DNA of 64,000 nt from Sinohyriopsis cumingii. Lineage: Eukaryota > Mollusca > Bivalvia > Unionida > Unionidae. This document shows, piece by piece, positions 10,401 to 18,651 of this stretch. The DNA lies in the NCBI GenBank assembly GCA_028554795.2, contig CM068825.1:154921553-154985552 (forward strand), read 5' to 3'. Below the pieces are notes generated by a model, which was given only the letters and a program-made list of their open reading frames with translations, ran no database searches and had not been told where the DNA came from. Each line of letters begins with the position of its first letter. Positions within the stretch are counted from its first letter, which is position 1. The translations under genes were made by a program, and so were the position numbers.

Positions 10401-11509
10401 TGTGCCGTACTTGTGCCGAAACGTGCAATCAAGACCAGCCTTGTCAGCACACCCAGGAAGAACGGGCCTTGACGGGAACCTGGGTCAGCGTAGAATTGTT
10501 CAAAGCTATGGACATGGGATACCAACTGTTAGAAGTGTACGAAATTTGCCACTTTCCCAAGACACAACAATACCACAAGGGTGACCCTACTCAGAAAGGC
10601 ATTTTCGCAGACTACGTGGATGCCTTTTTGAAACTGAAACAAGAAGCCAGCGGCTATCCTTCCTGGTGTCACACTCCCGAAGACCAAATAAAATTCAAAG
10701 AGAAATACCGGGAACAAGAAGGCATCACTTTAGACCACATCGAGAAAAACGAAGGCAGGCGATCGTTTGCCAAAGTGATGTTAAATTGCTTGTGGGGTAA
10801 AATGGCACAACGACCGTGTTTACCCAAGACGGAATATTTGACCGAACCTTCCCGCTACTTCCAGATGATTCACGACAAAACCAAATACATGAAACACGTG
10901 GACGTCGTTCGAGAGGATTTGATCTTGGTCAATTACGAAGAAGATCTGGACTTTGTACAAGACGACCCTTTTGGAAATGTCATCATTGCGGCTTACGTGA
11001 CAGCTCATGCTCGCTTAAAATTGTACGAAGCTTTAGAACTGTTAGGGGAACGCGTCCTGTACTTTGACACGGACAGTTGCATCTACATCGATCGACCGGG
11101 TCAGCAACACCCTGACATCGAAGGAGACCGTTTAGGAGCCTGGACAGACGAACATCCTGACGACAAGATTCTAAGTTTCGTCAGTGGTGGTCCCAAAAAT
11201 TACGGCTACGAATACCGGGACCCACAAGGAGAAGTGCACACGACGTGCAAAGTGAAAGGACTGTCTCTGAATCATCGTACCAGTCGAGTGGTCAACTTTG
11301 GGGTATTGAAAGAAGCCTTGCAATCGGGAGAGGATGGAAACTTTAAAGTGACCACCTATCAACCGAACAAGATTGTACGTTTACCCACTCACCACATCGT
11401 CAGTCGACCCTTGGAAAAAGTCTATCAAATCGTGTATCAGAAGCGAGTGCGACTACCCAATCACTTTACTTTGCCGTATGGACACGTTGGTATAAAACAT
11501 TGGTTGTAA
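7466..11509 (+). pseudogene. polB: Protein-primed DNA polymerase B, inactivated
   Basis: About 1,347 codons. The N-terminal third is lineage-specific, then Cys-rich pairs (about 8490-8760). Exonuclease motifs: DFE near 8880, HNFSRYDGQF near 9147 and YCRSDVDIL near 9525. Polymerase motifs: DVCSLYP near 10205, LNCLWGKM near 10785, YFDTDSCIY near 11060 and KVKG near 11250. These identify the family B protein-primed group. The frame is cut by in-frame TGA at 8231, 8402 and 9471 (the last two where Trp would be expected), by a frameshift in the A run at 9015-9021 and by another near 10106. All motifs survive, so decay is recent. In Polintons it copies the genome using a terminal-protein primer. 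This copy cannot give a full-length product. Confidence 0.93.
11491..11497 (+). promoter_or_regulatory. TATA box of the first BIR gene
   Basis: TATAAAA lies 36-42 nt upstream of the ATG at 11533 and inside the last codons of the polymerase. Confidence 0.5.
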
Positions 11510-11532
11510 GAGGATAGTCACACGCTAGAAAG

Positions 11533-11991
11533 ATGACTTCGCCACAGCAAGAATCGAGTGAGAAACCCGATGAGAACTCCAAGTTCAAACCCTACCATTT
11601 TCCAGTCTTCTTACCTGACTATTGTGATTGTGCCCGTCGATTGGACACGTTTCAAAAATGGCCTACGGATAGGGAAGGATTACCTTCTTCGCATGTTTTA
11701 GCTAGAACAGGATTTGTCTACTTGGGACATGATTCAGGATTGGGATACGAGGTACAGTGTTTCGCTTGCGGACTGAAGTTACGAATGGATCTATGTATCT
11801 ATAAAGATTCAGCTATTCTGGAACATACTCGATGGTCTCCGCACTGCCCTTACCTTTCTATGGCCTTTCCGCCCATCACACTACGGTACAATGTTGACGG
11901 TACCTTAGAGACGGTACCTTCCGAAACAAGACATAAAAAACGTAAAAAAGGAAAGATGTACAAGCTGGAGACTGCATTGCGACTAGTATAA
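11533..11991 (+). CDS. BIR-domain protein 1 (IAP-like)
   Basis: 152 residues, intact. One BIR domain at residues ~36-108: RLDTFQKWP opening, LARTGFVYLG, then zinc ligands C76, C79, H98 and C105. The Trp usual after the CxxC pair is missing (LRMD), which may change peptide binding. A short basic tail follows and there is no RING domain, so ubiquitin-ligase activity is not expected. BIR domains bind caspases or IAP-binding motifs. A role in delaying host-cell death is an inference from the family. A second BIR gene follows at once, and the stop codon of this gene lies inside the next gene's TATA box. Confidence 0.85.
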   Translation: MTSPQQESSEKPDENSKFKPYHFPVFLPDYCDCARRLDTFQKWPTDREGLPSSHVLARTGFVYLGHDSGLGYEVQCFACGLKLRMDLCIYKDSAILEHTRWSPHCPYLSMAFPPITLRYNVDGTLETVPSETRHKKRKKGKMYKLETALRLV

Positions 11992-11994
11992 AAA
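11987..11994 (+). promoter_or_regulatory. TATA box of the second BIR gene, overlapping a stop codon
   Basis: TATAAAAA. The TAA at 11989-11991 is the stop of the upstream BIR gene. The ATG at 12051 is 57-64 nt downstream. Confidence 0.55.
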
Positions 11995-12050
11995 GGGGGC
12001 TATGGTCAAGATCGATAGTTCATTGTGACTACCAAGACCGAGCGAACAAG

Positions 12051-12689
12051 ATGAATACTTTCAGAGAAACACAGAACAAGTTGTTTAGAAAGGCACAATT
12101 CAAGTGTGAGGCTTCTGAAGTGGAATGCGATTGTGAGCCTTGCGATGGGTACGATGCTGTACCTTGTGACCTGAGCGATGCCGTAAAGCATCATGGGAAC
12201 TTTAGTGTCCCTACCCCTATCATGGAAAGTGATGCTGTGCGTATCAAACCTGTGGGATGCGAAAGTGATGCCGCTCGTCCTCTTGGACATTTTACTGGGT
12301 TTCGTTTTAAAGGGGAATGTTCACCTTCACGTCTACCCCCCTACGGATGTCATCCAGCCCTGAGCAAACTCCTGTTCATGTCACCCAACCCTCATCGAAA
12401 CGAACCTGTGAAAGATGAATATTCGTTTCCTGTGCGTTTGTCGGAATACTGCGACTTTGAAAATCGTCTTCAATCGTTCAAAGGAAAATGGCCTAAGTAT
12501 CTGGGAGGACCGACCCCCGAAGAATTAGCCAGAGCCGGATTTTTCTACTTGGGCGAAGGAGATAAAGTCAAGTGCTTCAGTTGCGGTGTGTCACTTCACC
12601 ACTGGGAACCGCAAGATTCGGCCTACGTAGAACATGCTCGATGGTCACCGAATTGTCATTACTTACCCTTAGTGGGACCGAGACATTGA
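12051..12689 (+). CDS. BIR-domain protein 2 (IAP-like) with Cys-rich N-terminus
   Basis: 212 residues, intact. The first ~120 residues are unlike any family I know. They are Cys-rich with repeats of a SDAV/SDAA motif (CDLSDAV, MESDAV, CESDAA). A canonical BIR follows at ~134-206 with RLQSFKGKWP, LARAGFFYLG, ligands C175, C178, H195 and C202, and the conserved Trp185. No RING. This is the more typical of the two BIR domains and the better candidate for a working caspase or IBM-peptide binder. It has its own TATA box in the preceding gene. The pair may have arisen by duplication, as the flanking motifs (EHxRWSPxCxYL) match closely. Confidence 0.87.
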   Translation: MNTFRETQNKLFRKAQFKCEASEVECDCEPCDGYDAVPCDLSDAVKHHGNFSVPTPIMESDAVRIKPVGCESDAARPLGHFTGFRFKGECSPSRLPPYGCHPALSKLLFMSPNPHRNEPVKDEYSFPVRLSEYCDFENRLQSFKGKWPKYLGGPTPEELARAGFFYLGEGDKVKCFSCGVSLHHWEPQDSAYVEHARWSPNCHYLPLVGPRH

Positions 12690-12700
12690 AGTAACTTACC

Positions 12701-13102
12701 ATGTCGTTGACGAAGAAGAAACCAGATTGGCTAGGAGTCAAATGTTGGACATCACCGAGACCAGTATTTAAACTTCATTTCAAAAACGATATTGAATCAT
12801 TACCTAAAGAACTGCAAGAGAAGATTTACAAGGAAGTTTGGCAGGGGTTTGCCAGAGTGAAATCTCAATGGATCACTGTATAACTTTTGTGTCGAGAAAT
12901 TCATAAGAGGAAAGTGAAAAAAGTCAACCAGTGTGTCAGATTTCTTTGGGTCAAGGGTGCATTCATCCTATTATATCGCTTTAGACCGTTTACATCAAAA
13001 GAGTTCAGTGACATTCTTGGACGTTACCCTGAATGGCAGTGGTCAGAAATTACTCACTATGTGGATTACTTTTGTGAATTGTACGGACTGACCTATTCAT
13101 GA
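12701..13102 (+). pseudogene. F-box-like repeat gene, copy 1, one stop
   Basis: ATG at 12701. Contains SLPKELQEKIYKEV, which resembles the opening helix of F-box-type motifs (LPxELxxxI). A TAA at about 12884-12886 interrupts the frame, which then goes on to 13102 with a W/Y/F-rich helical tail. Its TGA stop overlaps the ATG of copy 2 (ATGA). The F-box suggestion rests on a short motif only. Confidence 0.4.
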
Positions 13103-13333
13103 ATACTTTACAAGAGAACATTCGTGCTTTGCCTGTGGAATTGAGAGAAAGGATTTACTGAGAACTGGTCAAAATACAAGTGGAACGCAAACTCGAAGTG
13201 ATTGAACCGTTTTTAAATTATGCTCTGTTCCAAAGTACAAGAAGACTGATTATGAGTGGATATTACATTAGGCACAAAGTTAAACGAGGCTATTGGCCAC
13301 CACCCAACGATTCCAAAAACAGTGTATATACTT
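13099..13333 (+). pseudogene. F-box-like repeat gene, copy 2, truncated
   Basis: Begins with ATG at 13099 overlapping the stop of copy 1. MNTLQENIRALPVELRERIY is almost the same as the start of copy 3. A TGA at about 13159 stands where copy 3 has CGA, a C-to-T change at a CpG. The rest continues open to near 13333, where copy 3 begins. Confidence 0.45.
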
Positions 13334-13825
13334 ATGGATACTTTACAAGAGAACATTTTGGGCTTGCCTGAGGAGTTGAGAGAAAGGATTTACCGAGAGC
13401 TGGTGAAAATACAAGTGAAACGTAAAGAACAATTGCATCCGTTACGTCACCAGATCTTTAACCACTGGTACCTGAATGGCATAAGAGAACTGATTCGTCA
13501 GAAATTGTTTCAATGGTCAGACATTGTTCAAAACTTTGAGGTCGCTAATGATCGACATGTTCATAATTATGGTTACTTCGAGATTCACCTAGTGCAACGC
13601 ATTGAGGAAGACAAGTTAAAGGATTACCAACATTTGTTACGTAGAATCTACTTAGCGGAAGAGGAAACTTCTAAACGAACTCTGACGTTTCGGTTACAGT
13701 ATGCAAGATTTAGATTCCCTACTGGAGAACGAAGATCTCTGGCTAGAAAGTACGTGTATTGCATCCTAGAAAAAGAGAATATAAAAACAGGCTGCCATGC
13801 CACGGCTTATGTCACATGTCATTGA
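13334..13825 (+). CDS. F-box-like repeat gene, copy 3
   Basis: ATG at 13334 (in an open frame from 13256). 163 residues, starting MDTLQENILGLPEELRERIY, followed by a mostly helical, basic and aromatic protein. The LPEELRERIY segment looks like the first helix of an F-box, which would recruit Skp1 in SCF ligases. Only that motif supports it. It is the only open copy of three tandem versions. Its last codons overlap the ATG (13797) of the next decayed frame. Confidence 0.5.
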   Translation: MDTLQENILGLPEELRERIYRELVKIQVKRKEQLHPLRHQIFNHWYLNGIRELIRQKLFQWSDIVQNFEVANDRHVHNYGYFEIHLVQRIEEDKLKDYQHLLRRIYLAEEETSKRTLTFRLQYARFRFPTGERRSLARKYVYCILEKENIKTGCHATAYVTCH

Positions 13826-14385
13826 ACAGATTCCGTGGAAGGAACTGAACGACCATATTCAAACCGTGGATCATTACCATCGATTATTACAAGAACTGTA
13901 TCCATTCAATTTGGGACGACAAGTGGTGTGTGTCTGAGTGACTTGTTTTCTGGGATTTCGTTTACCAGCCGATTCTTTGTGGACTCTTTACGATCAGTAC
14001 TTACCACCTCAATGGCCTTAAATGGTCACGAAAAACTCCTTTTGCTCAAAGCCTTGCGTTTTCATCTGGATACTTCTCGACCTCAATAGGAAAAAAAGAT
14101 TCGTCTACTTTTAGCTACCCAAGACGTGTATGACGATGTGTGTGTAGCTTGTGACTTACATCCCCATTGGACAGATGTCCGTGCCTGGAAAGAATGGGGT
14201 TTTGAGCCTTGGACCCAAGAAGTAGCCCAGTATGCACGAGAGTTGTTCAAGGAAAAAAGTTACTTTTCAACCCGTGTTAGTGACGGTGCCAGAAGAACCC
14301 GTCACACAGGACAGGACTGTCGTGGACAGACCTGAAAGACCCTTTCGGGAGGGTTCTATAGTAAGGGGTAAGGTCACACTTGTGT
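13797..14385 (+). pseudogene. Decayed gene of unknown function
   Basis: From the ATG at 13797 a protein-like frame (IPWKELNDHIQTVDHYHR) runs to a TGA near 13937, resumes in the same frame, shifts near 14015 to another frame (KLLLLKALRFHLDTSRP, TAG at 14087, then LLATQDVYDDVCVACDLH…), and shifts again near 14255 at an A run. At least two stops and two shifts. No recognised domain. It reaches the palindrome at 14353. Confidence 0.4.
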
Positions 14386-14408
14386 GACCTTACCCCCTAC
14401 TATAGAAC
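14353..14408. repeat. 56-bp near-perfect palindrome
   Basis: Arms of 27 bp (gttctatagta…ggtcacac and its complement) with a 2-nt loop and one G/T-type mismatch. It sits between the replication/accessory half and the packaging/virion half of the element, 228 bp before the ATPase ATG. It could act as a terminator hairpin, an insulator or a replication structure. Confidence 0.8.
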
Positions 14409-14559
14409 TGGTTAGAACATTACCCAAAACATGTTGTTGTTGTACAGACACTTGTTTTTATTCCACGTTCATGGTTATCATGTGCCTTTTATCGTTGTAC
14501 TTAAGCCTTTGGCTTTTATGTATTTATGTCTTTCGTATTCATGTTTGAAAAAAACATTC

Positions 14560-14565
14560 AATAAA
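14560..14565 (+). terminator. AATAAA poly(A) signal
   Basis: AATAAA followed by the GT-rich GTGTTCTG, after the accessory gene block and just before the ATPase promoter. Confidence 0.45.
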
Positions 14566-14580
14566 CGTGTTCTGAAAAAG

Positions 14581-14588
14581 TATATAAA
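14581..14588 (+). promoter_or_regulatory. TATA box of the ATPase gene
   Basis: TATATAAA 48-55 nt upstream of the ATG at 14636. An in-frame non-ATG start at 14597 would be too close, so 14636 is chosen. Confidence 0.5.
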
Positions 14589-14635
14589 CTCTTGTCTTGT
14601 TTGTTTTTCGTGTCACAACTGACATTTCTCACACA

Positions 14636-15379
14636 ATGGCTACCTCTGCTGTCTCTGCTCCCTCTTCCTCTACTGTCAAAGTCATCGACGAACACTTAGA
14701 TCGTGCCAGTTGGGAGGCTTTGTATCTTCGCCATCCCTTTAACATGCTCATTGCTGGACCTAGCGGTTCAGGCAAAACCGAATTCGTCAAACGTTTGATC
14801 GAACATAAACATCATTTGATCGATCGACCACCTCAACGGATCGTGTGGTGTTACAAAGAGTGGCAATCGGCGTACAACCTCTTGCGAGAAAGTCAAGGCG
14901 ATTCCATCGTGTTTGTGGAAGGCATTCCTAAAGAAGACGACGGTATCGTCTCTGACTCTCGTCAAACCCATTTGGTCATTTTCGACGACATGTTAGGAGA
15001 AGACGAAGAAGAAATTAAATTGTGGTTCACGCGCAAAGGGCATCACTTTAATGCCAGTGTCGTTTACATCACCCAAAATTTGTTTCAACAAAGTAAAGCC
15101 CATCGCACCATCAGTCTCAATGCGCATTACGTGGTCTTGTTTAAAAGCCCTCGAGATAAATCACAAGTGCAAGTCTTAGCCAAACAGTTAGGGACACCTT
15201 GGCTGACTCAGGCGTACGACGATGCCACTCAAACGCCACACGCCTATTTACTCGTCGATTTGAAACCTACGACCCCCGAGGATTTGCGATTTCGTACCCA
15301 CTTGTTTCACCACTGGTGCCAAGACGGAGGGCCTGTCCTGTACACGTCTCCATCCTCGACTTCATTTCACTCCACATAA
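14636..15379 (+). CDS. DNA-packaging ATPase (FtsK/HerA, A32-like)
   Basis: 247 residues, intact. Walker A GPSGSGKT at 41-48, Walker B LVIFDDM at ~113-119, followed by an acidic helix and YITQN, the sensor-type motif of this family. A32-like ATPases pump DNA into preformed capsids in nucleocytoviruses, virophages and Polintons. It opens the virion module and has its own TATA box. The frame shows no damage. Confidence 0.93.
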   Translation: MATSAVSAPSSSTVKVIDEHLDRASWEALYLRHPFNMLIAGPSGSGKTEFVKRLIEHKHHLIDRPPQRIVWCYKEWQSAYNLLRESQGDSIVFVEGIPKEDDGIVSDSRQTHLVIFDDMLGEDEEEIKLWFTRKGHHFNASVVYITQNLFQQSKAHRTISLNAHYVVLFKSPRDKSQVQVLAKQLGTPWLTQAYDDATQTPHAYLLVDLKPTTPEDLRFRTHLFHHWCQDGGPVLYTSPSSTSFHST

Positions 15380-15388
15380 AAAAATATC

Positions 15389-15396
15389 TATAAAAA
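15389..15396 (+). promoter_or_regulatory. TATA box after the ATPase
   Basis: TATAAAAA just past the ATPase stop and 39-46 nt before the ATG at 15435. Confidence 0.5.
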
Positions 15397-15434
15397 CCTC
15401 AGACCCTTTTTCGTCTGTCTCACACAGTGTGAAC

Positions 15435-15758
15435 ATGACGTCCCTTCAGTCGCATCTTCCCGTCAAATTGATTCGTGCCTTGTATGGCATCAGTCGAGAA
15501 AAAAATCCACAAACACGAGCTCGTGTCTTAGAAGCTAGTCTCAAAGAAGTCTTACGATGGTTCACGGTGACGGCACGTCAATTACTCCAAGGAATCATTC
15601 AGATTCCTCATCAAACCAAACGCTTTTTCGATCGAAACAAAGTCGCTTTGGTCCAACTGGCCGATCCCCGCATCGACACTCAAACCAAAAACCAAATCAT
15701 TTTAAAACCTGGAGGGAGCGGTACTCTAGGAGGGGTCATCATTCGCTCACTCTTATGA
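15435..15758 (+). CDS. Small Polinton virion-module protein (107 aa)
   Basis: ATG at 15435. Helical, basic, ending TKNQIILKPGGSGTLGGVII. This Gly-rich end with a preceding TK…IL is, as far as I recall, seen in small proteins next to the ATPase in other Polintons, but I give no function. The TGA at 15756-15758 is followed in the same frame by a long open reading region (15759-16385), so the two may once have been one protein. Confidence 0.6.
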   Translation: MTSLQSHLPVKLIRALYGISREKNPQTRARVLEASLKEVLRWFTVTARQLLQGIIQIPHQTKRFFDRNKVALVQLADPRIDTQTKNQIILKPGGSGTLGGVIIRSLL

Positions 15759-16385
15759 TGGGATCCTAATGCCCCCAAAGTTATCCCCAAGACAAAAGTC
15801 CAACGAAGCCCCAAGAAGAAAAAGAAAAAGACCAGGTCCCCACGAAGAACTTCTCCAGTGGCGGGACCCTCCTCTTACCAGACACCACCCCGGAAAAAGA
15901 AAAGAAGCCCCCAGAAAAAGAAACAGAGAAAACGTCCCCAGAAAAAGAAAAGTCCACAGAAGAAAACTAGTCGCAAGAGAGGCACTTCGGCCAGGACGCA
16001 ACCTTACACTCGCAAACCACGACCAGCCACGGCGGTGACCGTATCTCCGGCATCCTCACGTTTATCCACTTCTCCGTTGATGTCACCAGGAACTGAAGAG
16101 TACTTGGAGACGTTAATCACACCAAGAACTTCTCCGTTGATGACACCCAAAAGAACTTCCCCAGTGGCAGGACCCTCCAATTTAGCGGCAGTGGCTGCTG
16201 CTCACAAAGTACCTTCTCCCAAAATCAAAGTCCATGAAAGATCGGGCATGTTGCAAAGTTTGCTGGATTTGTCCAAGCAAGAACTGGCTCGATTTAGTCC
16301 GTTACGTACCCCTGCACGACGTGTCATGCCTGTCATGAAGTTGATACGACGTAAAGACAATCAGTGGCGACGCGTTCCAGTATAA
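15759..16385 (+). pseudogene. Lys/Pro-rich basic (core-like) protein without an ATG
   Basis: An open frame of 208 codons directly in frame after the TGA that ends the 107-aa gene, starting WDPNAPKVIPKTK and then very rich in K, R, P and S (RSPKKKKKK, RKKKRSPQKKK). Two SPLM[ST]P repeats follow and then a folded-looking C-terminus. There is no ATG near its start. A short ATG frame from 15769 is in a different phase and looks unnatural. So the gene is either fused to the upstream one with a mutated stop, read through, or frameshifted. A DNA-condensing virion protein is a guess from composition. Confidence 0.55.
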
Positions 16386-16391
16386 AAAAGG
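16381..16391 (+). promoter_or_regulatory. TATA box overlapping a stop codon
   Basis: TATAAAAAAGG. The TAA at 16383-16385 ends the basic protein. The ATG at 16444 is 53-63 nt downstream. Confidence 0.5.
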
Positions 16392-16443
16392 CCTGTGACC
16401 AAGTAGGGTATCAGTGTTTTTTGGTGCTCCTGAAGACTCAAAG

Positions 16444-16830
16444 ATGTCACCCTCCAGAAAATCCCAAGGAAAGAAAAGGAAAGGACTGCCACCACGTTTA
16501 GCCAAACATGGGGACATGTTATCTGTCCTGTCCAAAGCTTCTCCACCCCTACGAAAAAAACTCATTCAAACGGCCTCCAAAGAGGTCATTGATACCGTGT
16601 GCGAATGTTGTTTGAACGTTTTGAAAGGCACGATCCCTTTGTCCAAACACCAGAAACAATGCTTAGGCAAACATCGTCAAGTTCTTCGCCAAATGGTTCG
16701 AAAGAAAATTCCCATTCGTCAAAAAAAGAAAATGTTCGTCCAACGTGGAGGCATTTTGCCTCTCTTGTTAGGCCCCATACTGAAAGGAGTCTTGGGAACC
16801 ATGTTGGGAGGACTGGTGGGAGCAAGATAA
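16444..16830 (+). CDS. Conserved Polinton protein with CECCLNVLKG motif
   Basis: 128 residues, intact. N-terminus basic, then a helical centre (KLIQTASKEVIDTVCECC…LNVLKGTIPLS), a Lys-rich stretch and a Gly/Leu end (VQRGGILPLLLGPILKG). I recall the central motif as widespread in animal Polintons, where its role is not known. A basic virion core protein with a hydrophobic tail is the likely reading. The start is the ATG after CAAAG, 53 nt past a TATA box. An earlier GTG-type start is ignored. Confidence 0.65.
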   Translation: MSPSRKSQGKKRKGLPPRLAKHGDMLSVLSKASPPLRKKLIQTASKEVIDTVCECCLNVLKGTIPLSKHQKQCLGKHRQVLRQMVRKKIPIRQKKKMFVQRGGILPLLLGPILKGVLGTMLGGLVGAR

Positions 16831-16835
16831 AAAGG
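16826..16835 (+). promoter_or_regulatory. TATA-like box overlapping a stop codon
   Basis: GATAAAAAGG. The TAA at 16828-16830 ends the upstream gene and the next ATG is at 16880. Confidence 0.4.
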
Positions 16836-16879
16836 CCTTCGGAAGTCCCAAGATCTCAGAATCGACCCATGACATCCCC

Positions 16880-17514
16880 ATGGAAGGACGAAAACTAGCT
16901 TTAGTGCCTTACAAACGATGGATGGAATACCATCGGTGGCAAGAACAACGCACCCGCATTTACCTCCCAATCCCAATTTGAGCGAGATGTCCCAGTTACA
17001 ACACGAATTGCAGTCCTTGATGGATCGCCAAGATTTGTCCCAAACAGAAAAATCGCAAAAGTACGGTCAACTCTTGCAACGATTGCAACTCTTTCACCAG
17101 AAAGCTTTAGACGAAACAGCTTTACCCACTCTGAAAGATTTTAAGACCTTGATGAAAAGTCCAGCACCATCACCAGTACCAGTACCAGTACCAGTGACCA
17201 AGACAGAAAAAGGAATAGAAGAAGAAGAAGAAGGGTTTCAAACTCCACCAGAAAAAGTACGCAAGTTAACAACACCACCTACCTCCAGAATTGGATGGAT
17301 TAAAAAGATGATGGCCACCCCTTCTTCATCACAAGAGAAAAAGAAAGTGAACACAGAAGTGAAGACAGAAGTGAAACAAGAACCGATATCCCCCGCTCAG
17401 ACATCCTCCTCCTCTTCCACACCTATTGCCGGTCGCACACGCAAAGCCTTGCAATCCAAGAAAATACCCCAAGAAAAAAAGAGTAGCCTCTTCCAAGAGT
17501 GGGTGCCTTATTAA
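16880..17514 (+). pseudogene. Coiled-coil/acidic Polinton protein, one frameshift
   Basis: ATG at 16880 reads KLALVPYKRWMEYHRWQEQR, then the frame must change near 16960 to reach NPNLSEMSQLQHELQSLMDR and go on to the TAA at 17512-17514. The second part holds a helical segment of about 50 residues (LMDRQDLSQTEKSQKYGQLL), a PVPVPV repeat, and a Ser/Thr/Lys-rich disordered tail. Similar short proteins with a helical L/D-rich centre sit next to the integrase in other Polintons. Function unknown. Confidence 0.5.
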
Positions 17515-17536
17515 CACACCAACCAACACACCAAAA

Positions 17537-18646
17537 ATGGAAAAAGTCTTAGCCAGCATTTACTACGATCCCTCCCATCCTGCAGGTTACGCAGGAGTTC
17601 AAAAATTGTATCGTGCTGCCAAAACGCGACTGAAAAGTCTCCGTTTACCTCAAGTGCAACGATGGTTACAAGAACAAGCTACCTACACTTTACACAAACC
17701 CATTCGACGCAAGTTTGCCAGAAGTCGCACCCGAGTGGAAGGCATCGATCATCAATGGCAAGCCGATTTAGCCGATGTCTCTCATTTGGCCAGCTACAAT
17801 CGTGGCTACAAATATTTGTTTTGTGTCATCGACGTCTTTTCCAAATTTGCCTGGGTCGTGCCCTTGACTTCCAAATCCAGCAGCGAGTTAGTGCGAGCCC
17901 TGCAACGAGTGTTGAAACAAAGCGGTCGTCACCCTCTTCGATGGCAAACGGACAAAGGCACCGAATTTCTGAACCAAGCTTTCCAAAAAGAATTAAAGAA
18001 ACGTGACATTCATTTTTTTACCACCGAGAATCCCGAAACCAAAGCCAGCATCGTGGAACGTTTTCAACGCACTTTGAAAGAACGCATGTGGAAATATTTT
18101 ACGCATCACCACACTCTGAAGTACATCGACATCTTACCGCACCTGGTACAAGCGTACAACCAATCTTACCATCGAAGCATCGGACGTGCCCCGCAAGACG
18201 TGACTCCCGACAACGAAGTGCTGGTGTTTGAGCGTCTGTTTGGTACGTCCCCGACGAGGGCTGTCCCCAAGAAAAGTGGAGAGTTGGCCGTAGGAGATTG
18301 GGTGCGCATTGGCAAAACCAAACGCACTTTCGACAAAGGTTACTTACCTAACTGGACGACCGAATTGTTTCGCGTCACTGGACGAGTGCATGTCCGTCAT
18401 CCTACCGTCTATAAATTGGAAGACATGAACGGAGAAGTGCTCAAAGGAACGTTTTATTTGCCCGAGTTACAACGTGTCACCAAAAAAGAAGACGACGTGT
18501 ACGACATCGAAAGCATTCTCGAACGCAGAACCCGTAAAGTGGGCAAACGACGTGTCAAAGAAGTCAAAGTACGTTGGAAAGGATATCCACCCAGTTTTGA
18601 TTCTTGGATCGACGCTTCGCAAGTCATCGACTATAAAAAGAAGTGA
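17537..18646 (+). CDS. Polinton integrase, DD35E with chromodomain
   Basis: 369 residues, intact, ATG at 17537 chosen because it begins the conserved part and follows the upstream stop. Helical N-terminal region, then the RNaseH-fold core with D77 (WQADLADV), D139 (WQTDKGTEF) and E174 (ASIVERFQRTL). The last two are exactly 35 apart, as in retroviral integrases. After an SH3-like region (AVGDWVRIG…FDKGYLPNW) comes a chromodomain at ~318-362 (YDIESIL…VKVRWKGYPPSFDSWI), which in LTR elements reads modified histone tails and guides target choice. The 6-bp GTCAAT duplication is its expected footprint. Confidence 0.96.
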   Translation: MEKVLASIYYDPSHPAGYAGVQKLYRAAKTRLKSLRLPQVQRWLQEQATYTLHKPIRRKFARSRTRVEGIDHQWQADLADVSHLASYNRGYKYLFCVIDVFSKFAWVVPLTSKSSSELVRALQRVLKQSGRHPLRWQTDKGTEFLNQAFQKELKKRDIHFFTTENPETKASIVERFQRTLKERMWKYFTHHHTLKYIDILPHLVQAYNQSYHRSIGRAPQDVTPDNEVLVFERLFGTSPTRAVPKKSGELAVGDWVRIGKTKRTFDKGYLPNWTTELFRVTGRVHVRHPTVYKLEDMNGEVLKGTFYLPELQRVTKKEDDVYDIESILERRTRKVGKRRVKEVKVRWKGYPPSFDSWIDASQVIDYKKK

Positions 18647-18651
18647 CCATC

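Noticed and set aside
7466-11509. UGA read as an amino acid in the polymerase
   Set aside because: Other genes of the element have TAA and TAG breaks, and one TGA matches a CGA in a sister repeat, so ordinary decay is simpler. No recoding signal was seen.
14126-14335. Separate 69-aa gene
   Set aside because: It is one frame of the decayed gene from 13797, with stops and shifts on both sides.
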